DNA from: Streptomyces sp. NRRL S-337
Lineage (GTDB): Bacteria; Actinomycetota; Actinomycetes; Streptomycetales; Streptomycetaceae
DNA: 64,000 nt
Assembly (NCBI RefSeq): GCF_000720175.1
Contig: NZ_JOIX01000002.1
Location: 248,001-312,000, forward strand
Reading direction: 5' to 3'
The notes below the pieces were generated by a model. That model was not told the DNA's origin. It did no database searches and saw nothing but the letters and a program-made list of their open reading frames with translations. Position 1 is the stretch's first letter, and every line of letters starts with the position of its first letter. Positions 49,285 through 57,388 of this stretch are shown piece after piece. Made by a program: the position numbers and the translations under genes.

Positions 49285-49345
49285 TCCGTGCCCGAACTCA
49301 GCACCGCGCCTAAGAGACATCGCCGTGTCGGCATTAACTGCCTTA

Positions 49346-50149
49346 CTAACTCTTGCCGGCGATCCGCACACTGGGCTCGGGGAAGCCGGAGACCAGGCGG
49401 TGCTGCCACACCTGCTGTTCCATGAGGTCCCGTACTTCGGCACAGGCCAGCGCCGGGCCGGCTTCATCGCGCCAGACGGCGGCCAGCAGGGCGGTCACCT
49501 CGCGGGGCGTACTGGACGGGCTGCGGGCGGGGTCGCAGGCGCCGAGGTCCAGCAGCCGCTGCGGAAGGACGTCCGCCAACTGGTCATCGAGGGAACGGCC
49601 GGGGGCGAGCCCGAGTTCGCGGCGGATGTCGTCGTCCAAGGCCGGGCAGGAGGACACCCCGAAACCCTCGAACCCGAGCCCGTCCAGGGTCGTGCGGACC
49701 CGGTCCGGGCCCACGATGTCCAGGAGCAGGTCGGTCGCGGCGTTGTCGCTGATCGTCATCATCAGGAAGGCCAGGTCGCGGGCGCTCATCTCCACGTCGT
49801 ACGCGCATCCGTCGGTGCCGCTGCCGCCGGCCCGGTAGGTGGCCGTCACCGTGTGCCGTTCGGCCGGGTCCAGCCGGCCGGCGGCCGCCTGGCGGGCGTA
49901 CTCCAGCGCGATGGGAATCTTGAAGACGGAGGCCAGGACGACCCGCTAGTCGGCGCGGTAGCCGAACTCCGCGCCGGTATCGAGGTCCCGGGCGTGCACG
50001 AAGCCTTCGGCCTGCGCCTGAGCGAAGGTGGCCGAGAGCGACTGGGTGCGCACCATCGAGTGCGCGCACACCTTCCACGACACCCACGCGGATCTGGCGG
50101 TCTCGCCGGGCGTACGTCTCTGACGCCTGTCCTCGGGCTCGACTGTCAT
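49346..50149 (-). pseudogene. Class A beta-lactamase-like serine hydrolase, broken by an in-frame TAG and truncated
   Basis: One continuous frame from MTVEPEDRRQ (ATG overlapping the stop of the pucR-type gene as ATGA) reads to DLDTGAEFGYRAD, then TAG at 49946-49948, then resumes RVVLASVFKIPIALEYARQ with the SxxK motif (SVFK), and continues through TISDNAATD (SDN motif) to VRIAGKS, where it stops. Relatives continue K-T-G-T and about 40 more residues. So the gene carries a nonsense codon two residues after the GYRAD motif and has lost its C-terminus. A product is unlikely unless the stop is read through. Confidence 0.8.
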
Positions 50150-51870
50150 TCCCCCGACGCAGCGGGGGCCGGGGCAGTGGGAGTGGGGCAGGCAGGGAGA
50201 GTGGGGCCCGTGCCTCCGGCGCGTGCCCCTCCGCTCACGGCGGGGCCCATCAGGCGGAGTTGGAGCATCGCGGCAAATCGGGCGGACGGGTCCTGCAGGT
50301 CCAGCTGCCCCACCTCGGCCACCCGACGGATGCGGTAGCGGAACGTGTTGGGGTGAACGAACACGCTCGCTGAGGCGGCGATGACGTCTCCGAAAGCGTC
50401 CAGCCACGCCCGCAGCGTCTCGACGAGGTGGGCGTTGTGCTTGGTGTCGTAGGCCGCCAGCCGGGCGAGCGGGCCGGAGAGCTCGTCGCGGTTGGCGATC
50501 GCGAGGTCCCGCATCTCAAGGAGGAGGGCGTCGACGTACACATCGGCGATCGAGGCGACGCGCTGGGCACTCTCGCCACTGAGCAGTACGCGGAGCGCCC
50601 GGTCGGCATTGGCCCGTGAGCGCGGGAGGGCGGCGGGTTCCTGGGCGACCGAGCCGATCCCGATGACGGCCCCGGCCCGGTCACCGGTGCGCTGGAGGAA
50701 ATTCGCCGCCACCTGCACGGCACGTTCCCGGGCGTGGGCCGCATCCCCGGTCGCCGGGAAGAGGGCGTACGCCACGTCTCCCAGCAGCGCCACCGCGGAA
50801 CGGGGCTGGACGGCGGTGAGGTGGACGGCCAGGGCGCTGGTGAGGCGCTGGCGCTCGGCGGTGAGGTGGGCATGGTCCTCGCCGGCGCCGCGGGCCAGTC
50901 CCATGGCCATGACCAGGGTGGGTTCGGTCACCAGGCCCAGCCGGGCGAGCGCGTGGACCGCCCCTCCCCCGCCCTCCAGAGCGGTCGTGACGAGGTCGGC
51001 GCGCAGTCGGTTCTCGGCGTCGGTACCCGCGCGGAACCGGAGCATGTGGAGCGCGGCGAGCTTGGCCGCCTCGCGGAACGCCTGGTCGCGCTCGGGCGTG
51101 AGCGGTTTCCGCAGCGCCGCCCACACCGACCCCAGGATCTCTTCCCCCGCACGCACCGCGATCGCCACGCGGGGCAGCGCGACCTCGTCACCGATGGTCG
51201 GCGGAGGAATGTGCACCGGGCCCTCGCTGCGGTACAGCTCCTTGAAGACCCCCTGCTCCTCGTGGACACGCAGGTAGCGCTCGGGCACCTGCCGGGCCAG
51301 GATGCTCTCCACACGGGCGGTGTCCGCCTCGTCCTGCCGGCCGGAGAAGGCCAGGATCCGCGAGCGGTGGTCCTCGATGGTGATCGGGGCGTCCAGCAGG
51401 GTGGCGATCGCGTTCGCCAGCGCGAAGAGGTCACCGGACGGCACGCCGCCCAGCGTGTGTGCTCCCGCTTCGCCCACGTCGCCTTCGGACAGCAGCGTGC
51501 GCAGCATCGCCGCCAGCTGGGCCCAGGACGCTCCGCGGGTCAGGGCCAGCAGCGCCACACCGGTCTCCGAGACGACCTGTTCGAGCTCGTCCGCGTCCTC
51601 GACCGGGCCCCGGACCACCAGGGCCGCGGCCCGATGGGCGGCGAGGTCCCGCAGGAGACGGGACGTCTGCTCGGCTCCGTGGATCCCGACGCCGAGCACG
51701 ATGGCACGCTGCGGGTAGTGCTGCTCGTCATGTGGATCGTGGATGCCGACTCCGCCGATCTCCCCGGCCGCCTCGGCGTCGCCGTGCTCCAGGTCCAGGA
51801 GGGTGGAGCCGAAGTCCTCGAGCACCCGGCTCAAGCTTCGGGCGGGGTGCGTCGACATGTGCCTGATCAT
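50146..51870 (-). CDS. PucR family transcriptional regulator
   Basis: 574 residues. An N-terminal PucR-like/GAF-like sensor region (VSETGVALLALTRGASWAQL; LLDAPITIEDHRSRILAFSG) is followed by a GGDEF-like central part (LVMAMGLARGAGEDHAHLTA; AYALFPATGD; VIGIGSVAQEPAALPRSRAN) and the PucR C-terminal HTH (ASVFVHPNTFRYRIRRVAEV). Two starts are possible (51870 or ATG 51858). It is coupled to the broken beta-lactamase-like gene by ATGA. PucR proteins often control amino acid or purine use, so the nearby racemase/M20 operon is a candidate target. Confidence 0.88.
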   Translation of the reverse strand: MIRHMSTHPARSLSRVLEDFGSTLLDLEHGDAEAAGEIGGVGIHDPHDEQHYPQRAIVLGVGIHGAEQTSRLLRDLAAHRAAALVVRGPVEDADELEQVVSETGVALLALTRGASWAQLAAMLRTLLSEGDVGEAGAHTLGGVPSGDLFALANAIATLLDAPITIEDHRSRILAFSGRQDEADTARVESILARQVPERYLRVHEEQGVFKELYRSEGPVHIPPPTIGDEVALPRVAIAVRAGEEILGSVWAALRKPLTPERDQAFREAAKLAALHMLRFRAGTDAENRLRADLVTTALEGGGGAVHALARLGLVTEPTLVMAMGLARGAGEDHAHLTAERQRLTSALAVHLTAVQPRSAVALLGDVAYALFPATGDAAHARERAVQVAANFLQRTGDRAGAVIGIGSVAQEPAALPRSRANADRALRVLLSGESAQRVASIADVYVDALLLEMRDLAIANRDELSGPLARLAAYDTKHNAHLVETLRAWLDAFGDVIAASASVFVHPNTFRYRIRRVAEVGQLDLQDPSARFAAMLQLRLMGPAVSGGARAGGTGPTLPACPTPTAPAPAASGE

Positions 51871-51976
51871 CTCCGCAGGTTAGGACCGTTCCGGGCCCCC
51901 GGCTTGGTGCGTGCGGACGAGGATAGGCGAGGAAGTCCGTATCGGGGAACGAACTCGGTTCACGGGGGCCAGCTTG

Positions 51977-52019
51977 GATGATCTTGAACCTGAGGGACGA
52001 TGATCTTGGGCCTGAGGGA
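51977..52019 (+). repeat. Two copies of a 22-bp-period direct repeat
   Basis: GATGATCTTG followed by AACCTGAGGGA (51977-51997) or GGCCTGAGGGA (51999-52019); 19 of 21 bases identical. Confidence 0.75.
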
Positions 52020-52033
52020 TCAAGAAGCCTGTT

Positions 52034-52129
52034 GGTCACGAACCCCGGTTGACCACGAGTCCGGTAGATCGCGAATCGGTCGGTCACGAATCCGGTCGAT
52101 CACGAAGCCGGTCGATTACGGATCCAGTC
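52034..52129 (+). repeat. Six head-to-tail copies of a degenerate 16-bp repeat
   Basis: Consensus about GRTCACGAATCCGGTC. Copies start at 52034, 52050, 52066, 52082, 52098 and 52114 with an exact 16-bp period and no spacers. They lie ~165 bp upstream of the pucR-type gene start and beside a racemase fragment. Iteron-like in appearance, but no replication gene is near. Confidence 0.8.
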
Positions 52130-52145
52130 GCTCAGGACTCGTTGA

Positions 52146-52403
52146 TCAGGAACATGCTTGATCGAATGGAGCGGCTCGCCACAACCGGGAAAGAACAGCG
52201 TCGACCAGCGCCTCGGTCAAGTCGACCAGCGGCAGCACACCCGCGGCCGCGCCACTGACCAGCGGAATCTCGGTACATGCGGCGACGACCACCTGGGCGC
52301 CCTGTGCCCTGAGATTCCCGGTGGCTTCGGCGATCCACCGCTCGGGACCCGCCAGGGCCGCCCCGCCCTTGACCGCGCGGATCGCCGCATCGACGTACTT
52401 CAC
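52146..52403 (-). pseudogene. Aspartate/glutamate racemase family, C-terminal fragment
   Basis: KYVDAAIRAVKGGAALAG, then LRAQGAQVVVAACTEIPLVS and PLVDLTEALVDAVLSR match the last third of Asp/Glu racemases, including the second catalytic cysteine in AACTEIPL. The N-terminal ~150 residues with the first cysteine are missing. Upstream the sequence runs directly into the end of a thioesterase gene, marking a deletion junction near 52410. Confidence 0.7.
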
Positions 52404-52409
52404 CGCTCG

Positions 52410-52816
52410 GGCCGGTTCGGTTCACCCGGATCAGCGTCTGCTGCCCGTTGGCGACGAGTTTCCGCCGGTCGTCCCGGACGCCGACACACCTCCAGCCGAC
52501 ACACGGTCAGGGTGCGTGCGGACTTCAGGACCGTCCCGACGGCCTCGATGTGGTCGCCAACCGCAGGCGACAAGAGGTTGATCTTGTACTCGACGGTGAG
52601 CACGTCGGCGTCCTCGGGGAACAGCGTGAAGGCCGCGTAGCCACCGGCGCTGTCCGCGATGGCGCTGGTGGCACCGGCGTGGAAGTAGCCGTGCTGCTGG
52701 GTCACTTCGGGGCGGGCGGGGAGCACGATGTGCACGTCTGCTCTTCCACGTGCTCCCCTTCGGCCACGTGCTCTCCTACGACCACGTGCTCTCCTTCGAC
52801 GGACATCACGCATCAC
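52410..52816 (-). pseudogene. Hotdog-fold (PaaI-type) thioesterase, frameshifted
   Basis: VHIVLPARPEVTQQHGYFHA and GATSAIADSAGGYAAFTLFP are the 4HBT/PaaI active-site region, followed by EYKINLLSPAVGDHIEAVG and ARTLTVCRLEV. The expected ending VRDDRRKLVANGQQTLIRVN is present but in another frame, so a one-base shift lies near 52490. The N-terminus is also out of frame, next to an 18-bp tandem repeat encoding EGEHV units. Inactive unless these are sequencing errors. Confidence 0.7.
52747..52800 (+). repeat. 18-bp tandem repeat, three copies
   Basis: Copies at 52747, 52765 and 52783, each CACGTGCTC followed by CCCTTCGGC, TCCTACGAC or TCCTTCGAC. The CACGTG at each start is itself a palindrome. 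Further GGACATCAC repeats follow up to ~52860. They fall at the 5' end of the frameshifted thioesterase. Confidence 0.75.
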
Positions 52817-52885
52817 GGTGCTGCGGCGGACATCACGGGCTCTCCCCGGACATCACGGTGTGCGGACGAGCGCGGGGCAGGTTCG

Positions 52886-53518
52886 TCAGCCGACGAGGCG
52901 TTCCGCCAGCAGGAACCCGCCGATGACGATCATCATGGCACCGGAGACCCGGGTGACCGCCCGGGCCGCCGAAGGACGGGTCTTCAGCACGGTGCGGGCC
53001 AGGACGCCGACGGAGAGGTAGACGAGGGCGCAGACCGTCATGTGAAGTGCGCCGAGCAGCCCGGTCTGCGCCGCGACCGGCCAACTGCCCGCGGGGTTGA
53101 TGAACTGCGGGAACAGTGAGAAGTACAGCAACAGCGCCTTGGGGTTCAGGCCGCTGATCCCGACACCCTTGAGCATGATCCGTCCGCGCGAGAGGGCCAT
53201 CGACGACGAGGCCATCGTCTCCGTGGACGTGCCCAGGGCCCCCGGCCGCGACAGTACGCCCCAGCCCAGCCAGATCAGGTAGACGGCACCCGCGACGGTC
53301 AGTGCGGTGAGCACGGTCGCCGAGCTCGCCACGATCATCACCAGGCCCGCCACGGCGAGCAGCGTGTATCCCGCGTATCCGGCTATCAGCCCGGCGACCG
53401 CGGGTACGACCGACCGGTCCCGCAGCCCCGCCGAGATCGCGTAGGCCCAGTCCGCGCCCGGCGTGAACACCAACAGCAGATCCACCGCCAGAAAAGCCGC
53501 CAGCGTCGTCGTGTTCAT
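52886..53518 (-). CDS. LysE family amino acid exporter
   Basis: 210 residues with six membrane segments. FLAVDLLLVFTPGADWAYAI carries the LysE/RhtB F-T-P-G-x-x signature, and GISGLNPKALLLYFSLFPQF contains the conserved N-P-K motif. It exports amino acids or related small molecules. It is divergent from an Lrp/AsnC regulator, the standard control arrangement. Its ribosome site lies inside one arm of an 11-bp inverted repeat. Confidence 0.9.
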   Translation of the reverse strand: MNTTTLAAFLAVDLLLVFTPGADWAYAISAGLRDRSVVPAVAGLIAGYAGYTLLAVAGLVMIVASSATVLTALTVAGAVYLIWLGWGVLSRPGALGTSTETMASSSMALSRGRIMLKGVGISGLNPKALLLYFSLFPQFINPAGSWPVAAQTGLLGALHMTVCALVYLSVGVLARTVLKTRPSAARAVTRVSGAMMIVIGGFLLAERLVG

Positions 53519-53526
53519 CGATCGTT

Positions 53527-53560
53527 CTTCCCTCTCACATACCTTGTTCTGAGAGGGAAG
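53527..53560 (-). promoter_or_regulatory. Inverted repeat overlapping the lysE ribosome-binding site
   Basis: A perfect 11-bp inverted repeat, CTTCCCTCTCA (53527-53537) and TGAGAGGGAAG (53550-53560), with 12 bp between. In the lysE transcript the distal arm contains GAGGGAAG, 8 nt before the ATG. The site could be an AsnC operator or an RNA hairpin hiding the ribosome site. Confidence 0.7.
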
Positions 53561-53633
53561 GCTAGGCCGGACCTGCCCGAAAGTGTTTCCGTTCTTTCCC
53601 CATGATCGCGGCCGGTGAGGGAGAATCTTCTCC

Positions 53634-54086
53634 ATGGATGCCCTCGACCGGAAAATTCTTACCGAGCTGCAGCAGGACGGCCGTCTGACCGTCACCGAGC
53701 TGGCCGCCCGCGTGCAGCTGAGCGTCTCGCCCTGCCACCGCCGGCTGCGCGACCTGGAACGCGAGGGGGCCATCCGCGGCTACCGCGCCGTCGTCGACCC
53801 GGCCGCCATCGGTCTGAACTTCGAAGCCCTCGTCTTCGCCACCCTGCGCTGGGAGGACCGCGACACCGTCACGGCCTTCGAAGAGGCCGTGACCGCCATC
53901 CCGCACATCCTCCAGGCCCAGCGCCTCTTCGGTGAACCCGACTACCTGCTGCGCGTCGCCACCACCGATCTTGCCGCCTACCAGCAGCTCTACGACGAGC
54001 AACTGGCCAAGCTGCCGGGCGTCCAGCGGCTGACCTCCACCCTCGTGATGAAGCACGTCATCGACGACCGACCGCTGCCCGAGTAA
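53634..54086 (+). CDS. Lrp/AsnC family transcriptional regulator
   Basis: 150 residues. HTH MDALDRKILTELQQDGRLTV and LSVSPCHRRLRDLEREGAIR, then the RAM ligand domain (GEPDYLLRVATTDLAAYQQL; LPGVQRLTSTLVMKHV). It starts at ATG with GGGAG about 10 bp upstream. Divergent from lysE, so it most likely activates or represses that exporter in response to an amino acid. Confidence 0.92.
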   Translation: MDALDRKILTELQQDGRLTVTELAARVQLSVSPCHRRLRDLEREGAIRGYRAVVDPAAIGLNFEALVFATLRWEDRDTVTAFEEAVTAIPHILQAQRLFGEPDYLLRVATTDLAAYQQLYDEQLAKLPGVQRLTSTLVMKHVIDDRPLPE

Positions 54087-54130
54087 CCGACCACTGCGCG
54101 AGGTGCGGCCCCGATCTGGTGCCTGGAAAT

Positions 54131-54204
54131 GTCGTGACTGGAGGCGTTGTGACTGGAGGCGTCGTGACTGAAGAGGTCGGACTGAAGAGGTCGTGACTGG
54201 TTCT
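54131..54204 (+). repeat. 15-bp tandem repeat, five copies
   Basis: GTCGTGACTGGAGGC at 54131, GTTGTGACTGGAGGC at 54146, GTCGTGACTGAAGAG at 54161, a 14-bp copy at 54176 and a last partial copy at 54190. It lies between convergent asnC-type and hydrolase genes. Confidence 0.8.
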
Positions 54205-54251
54205 CTATCGGGCGAAGGAGACCAGACACGACCTGCTTCCGACCGGGATCC

Positions 54252-54983
54252 CTAGAGGTGTGACGCCAAGGCGGCGTACACCTTCCGCCAGGCATCGGCG
54301 CCGGCCTTCGGTTCGTAGTCTTCCGGGCGGTCTGCGCAGGCGAAGCCGTGCCGGGCACCCGGGTAGGTCACCAGCTCGTGCGGCACCTTGGCCTCGGTGA
54401 GCCGCTGCTCGGCCTGCTCCCATTCCTCCGCCGGGATGATGTGGTCCAGCTCGCCGCGGAAACCCAGGAGGAAGGCGCCGCCCGCAGCGATCCGCTCGCT
54501 GGTCTCCAACGGGGGCACCGGCCCGACCAGCGGAAAGCCGCTGTTCAGCAGCCACCCCGGATAGAAGACAGCGGCCAGTTCGAAGCTCAGCTCGGTGGCC
54601 GCCCGTAGCGCGATGTGTCCGCCCATACTCAGCCCGAGGAAGGCCACGCCCCGCTCCCCGGCTGCCGCGCGCGCCGCCGTCAGCGCTGCCGAGGCGTCGG
54701 CCACCAACTCGTCCCGGTCCAGCCCGCGCATCAGCACCAGACCGTCCTCGCGTTCCTCCGCCGAGTACCCGAGTGCGGTACGGCGGGCATTGCGCCAGTA
54801 GTAGTCGGGTGCCAGGGCCACGTACCCGGCCGACGCCAACTCCGCGCAGGTGTCGCGAACATAGGCGTTGACTCCGTACAGCTCGGAGCAGACCACCACC
54901 GCGCCCCGTACCTCGCCCACCGGGCGGTGCACATACGCCTCGATGCCACCGGCTTCGCCGAGTCTCTCCCACTGACCAGTCAT
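54252..54983 (-). CDS. Dienelactone hydrolase family protein
   Basis: 243 residues. Alpha/beta hydrolase with the DLH arrangement: VVVCSELYGVNAYVRDTC, nucleophile elbow FLGLSMGGHIAL (serine rather than the cysteine of classical dienelactone hydrolases), FRGELDHIIPAEEW with the acid, and YPGARHGFACADRP with the histidine. GGGGGACTG precedes the ATG. The serine suggests a general carboxylesterase activity. Monocistronic. Confidence 0.85.
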   Translation of the reverse strand: MTGQWERLGEAGGIEAYVHRPVGEVRGAVVVCSELYGVNAYVRDTCAELASAGYVALAPDYYWRNARRTALGYSAEEREDGLVLMRGLDRDELVADASAALTAARAAAGERGVAFLGLSMGGHIALRAATELSFELAAVFYPGWLLNSGFPLVGPVPPLETSERIAAGGAFLLGFRGELDHIIPAEEWEQAEQRLTEAKVPHELVTYPGARHGFACADRPEDYEPKAGADAWRKVYAALASHL

Positions 54984-55170
54984 CAGTCCCCCGTGGCTCG
55001 ATCGCTGAATGTCGCCGCAATACTAGGCTCACGCCACCTCCGTCACACCGGACATGGGAAAACACCCGGATACGTCTCCCCTCCCCCCGCACGCCAGTGA
55101 GGTCGCGCCCGTCGTTCTCTACCGACGGTCCACAGGTGCGTTGTCAGTGGCCCGCACTACGGTGTCGCGC

Positions 55171-55896
55171 ATGACCGACCTCAGTCACTGGACCACTCCT
55201 GCGGACCGCATGGTCCGCGGCGGCATGGGCAGGTGCGATATCACCCTTCTTCAACCGCCGTTCTCCACGGCGACCGCGCACACTCTCCCGGCCAACGACC
55301 CTGTCGGGGCAGGGGAGTTCGCCCGGTCCTTCGGCACCGTCGAGGAGGTGCTGGAAGAGATCGGGACCCGCCCCGCGCACCCACCCCTGTACCTCAGCGA
55401 GCGGTCCGACCTCGACCGGATACAGGCCGGGGCATGGGGTCCCGTACTGGGGATCAGCGATCCCGCACTCGGCGACGACGGCAACGGCACCCCGCTGCTG
55501 TACGAGGTGGGCCGGCTGCACGAGCGCTACCCGGATGCGCGGATCGTCGGCCGGGGGGAGGTGGACTGCGGCGAGTCCCATACCGAGGACATCGTGTGGC
55601 TTCCTGACGGCACGATGTTCCATGCGTCCGGTTGGCCCGGGATGGACCCGTGGGAGTTGACCGGCGACCCGCACGCGGTTGCCGCCGCCCTCGGCGTCAC
55701 CGGCGACATGCTGGAGGAGATCGACGTCGACCTCGACGCCGAGCCCGAGGAAGTGGAGTGGTCCGCCTTCGTCGGCCTGGCCTTGGGAGAGGCCGACCCG
55801 TGGCCCTGGACGCACCTGGAGACTTCCGTACTCAGGGCCCGCCACACCGAGAGCTACACCCACCGCATGGAGAAGCTGTACCTCCTCGGCAGCTGA
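55171..55896 (+). CDS. Conserved hypothetical protein
   Basis: 241 residues, acidic, no membrane segments. It begins MTDLSHWTTPADRMVRGGMG. Internal features are YLSERSDLDRIQAGAWGPVL and DVDLDAEPEEVEWSAFVGLA. I do not recognise a domain. The ATG has no evident ribosome site, so translation may start elsewhere nearby. Followed 60 bp later by a SUKH-domain gene on the same strand, and the two may be an operon. Confidence 0.6.
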   Translation: MTDLSHWTTPADRMVRGGMGRCDITLLQPPFSTATAHTLPANDPVGAGEFARSFGTVEEVLEEIGTRPAHPPLYLSERSDLDRIQAGAWGPVLGISDPALGDDGNGTPLLYEVGRLHERYPDARIVGRGEVDCGESHTEDIVWLPDGTMFHASGWPGMDPWELTGDPHAVAAALGVTGDMLEEIDVDLDAEPEEVEWSAFVGLALGEADPWPWTHLETSVLRARHTESYTHRMEKLYLLGS

Positions 55897-55956
55897 CCCG
55901 CTCAGCCGTACTCCCTCAGCAGCTGACATGCCTCATCGGAACGACCGGAGAACACC

Positions 55957-57351
55957 GTGCCCTCGATACCTGCGCTACATGACTTCGCGACCTGGGAGCC
56001 CGTACTGCGGCTCCTGCGGGCCGCCAACCTGGAGAGCCTTGCCGCCCCGGGCGGCCACGTGGCGGGCCGTATCGGCTCGTACTCGTGGAGTCTGCCCGTG
56101 CAGCGACGGTTCCCGCCGCCCGGACAAGCTGCCCAGGTCGCGGACATGCAGGACGAGTTCCGCGCGGTGAAGCGTGTCCAAAGCGCGCTCGCGAGCGCCG
56201 GCAGGGACGACGTCTCGTTCGTCGCGGAAATCTCGCCGAACGGGCGCGCCGCGCTCCACCTGATCGGTTCCAGCCCTGCGGTGGAGGCCGGCCTCGGTCC
56301 GCATCCGGGTTCCCTCCTCCTGGTTGAGGACGCGGTCCCCGAACCCTGGCGTCGGCTGCCCGAACCGGTACCCGGTGCGGTATCGGCCCCTTCCGTGGAT
56401 CTGGCGATGCTGGAACGTACGCTTCGCGAGCGCGTCCCCGGTGCCATCGGCGCGACCGAGGAAGAGCTCGTCGCCACGGAAGCGCGTCTCGGCGTCGCGT
56501 TGCCCGACGAGCTCAAGGTCCTCTACCGGGTCACGCGGGCGAAGTGGGAAGACTGGGGCGACGACCACGAAGCGGCGGAGCGGGAGGCCCAGGCGGTCGG
56601 TTGCGAACTGTTCCCACTGGATGCCTTGTACATCGCCGACGCCGCCTCTCGTCCCTGCCGTTGGGAGTTCGCCGCGACGGAGGCGGTCGTCACCGCGTCC
56701 GACGCCGCGGTGCAGGAGCTGGTCGGCTCGCCGGGCTGGATCGTCTTCGGTGACAACGGCGGTGGCGACCGGATCGCGGTCGACCTGACGCCCGGCCCGC
56801 GCGGGCACACGGGGCAGATCATCATCCTCAGCCATGAGGAGAACATCGGCGCCGACCTGGTCGCCGAGTCCCTCACCGACCTGGTGGTGAACGGGCCCGA
56901 GCGAGGGCACCGCGGCCGTCGCACGGACCTGCCGCCGGTCGTCGCCAGGGTCAACATCCGCAATCTGAGCAGCGTGCAGGCCGCCGCGCACGCCGGGTTG
57001 GAGGTGCTGAGCATCGGCGTATGGGACAGCGAGCCGCTCAGCCTCGCCCCCGTCATCGGGCTGCCCCGGCTACGAACCCTCACCGCCTACCCCGGCACAC
57101 TCGCCGACCCGCTGGAGATCGCCGAGTTGACCGGACTGGAGTACCTGCAGCTCGGCCCGGAGGAGTGGCGCGTCCTCCTCGACGCCCAAGCCGTCCCCCG
57201 CAGCCTGTCGGCCGCCGCCATCGAGGTGCACGGCAAGGGCGGCCGGCACCCGCTGTCGATCGTGGCCCTCGCCAATGAGCTCCTCGCCCTCTGGGACCGT
57301 CCCCCGATCACCCGGACCCTCCTCGAAGGCGACCTCGGCGTCGTGTCGTAG
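55957..57351 (+). CDS. SMI1/KNR4 (SUKH) family protein with C-terminal leucine-rich segment
   Basis: 464 residues. The SUKH-1 domain lies at about 165-300: GATEEELVATEARLGVALPD, ELKVLYRVTRAKWEDWG, then WIVFGDNGGGDRIAVDL. The C-terminal ~150 residues contain leucine-rich-repeat-like segments (LEVLSIGVWDSEPLSLAPVI; LPRLRTLTAYPGTL; LTGLEYLQLG). SUKH proteins are often immunity proteins against contact-dependent toxins, but no toxin gene is adjacent. GTG start with GGAG 6 bp upstream. Confidence 0.8.
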   Translation: MPSIPALHDFATWEPVLRLLRAANLESLAAPGGHVAGRIGSYSWSLPVQRRFPPPGQAAQVADMQDEFRAVKRVQSALASAGRDDVSFVAEISPNGRAALHLIGSSPAVEAGLGPHPGSLLLVEDAVPEPWRRLPEPVPGAVSAPSVDLAMLERTLRERVPGAIGATEEELVATEARLGVALPDELKVLYRVTRAKWEDWGDDHEAAEREAQAVGCELFPLDALYIADAASRPCRWEFAATEAVVTASDAAVQELVGSPGWIVFGDNGGGDRIAVDLTPGPRGHTGQIIILSHEENIGADLVAESLTDLVVNGPERGHRGRRTDLPPVVARVNIRNLSSVQAAAHAGLEVLSIGVWDSEPLSLAPVIGLPRLRTLTAYPGTLADPLEIAELTGLEYLQLGPEEWRVLLDAQAVPRSLSAAAIEVHGKGGRHPLSIVALANELLALWDRPPITRTLLEGDLGVVS

Positions 57352-57388
57352 TGGCCCCTGGACGGCCCTGGGTTCTCGCGCGCGAGAG

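Larger units (their letters stand above)
51871..52145. other. Repeat-rich intergenic region upstream of the pucR-type gene
   Basis: Holds two adjacent tandem-repeat arrays (51977-52019 and 52034-52129) and no gene. Confidence 0.6.

Noticed and set aside
52034..52129. CRISPR array
   Set aside because: Repeats are 16 bp, degenerate and directly abutting with no spacers, and no cas genes are near.
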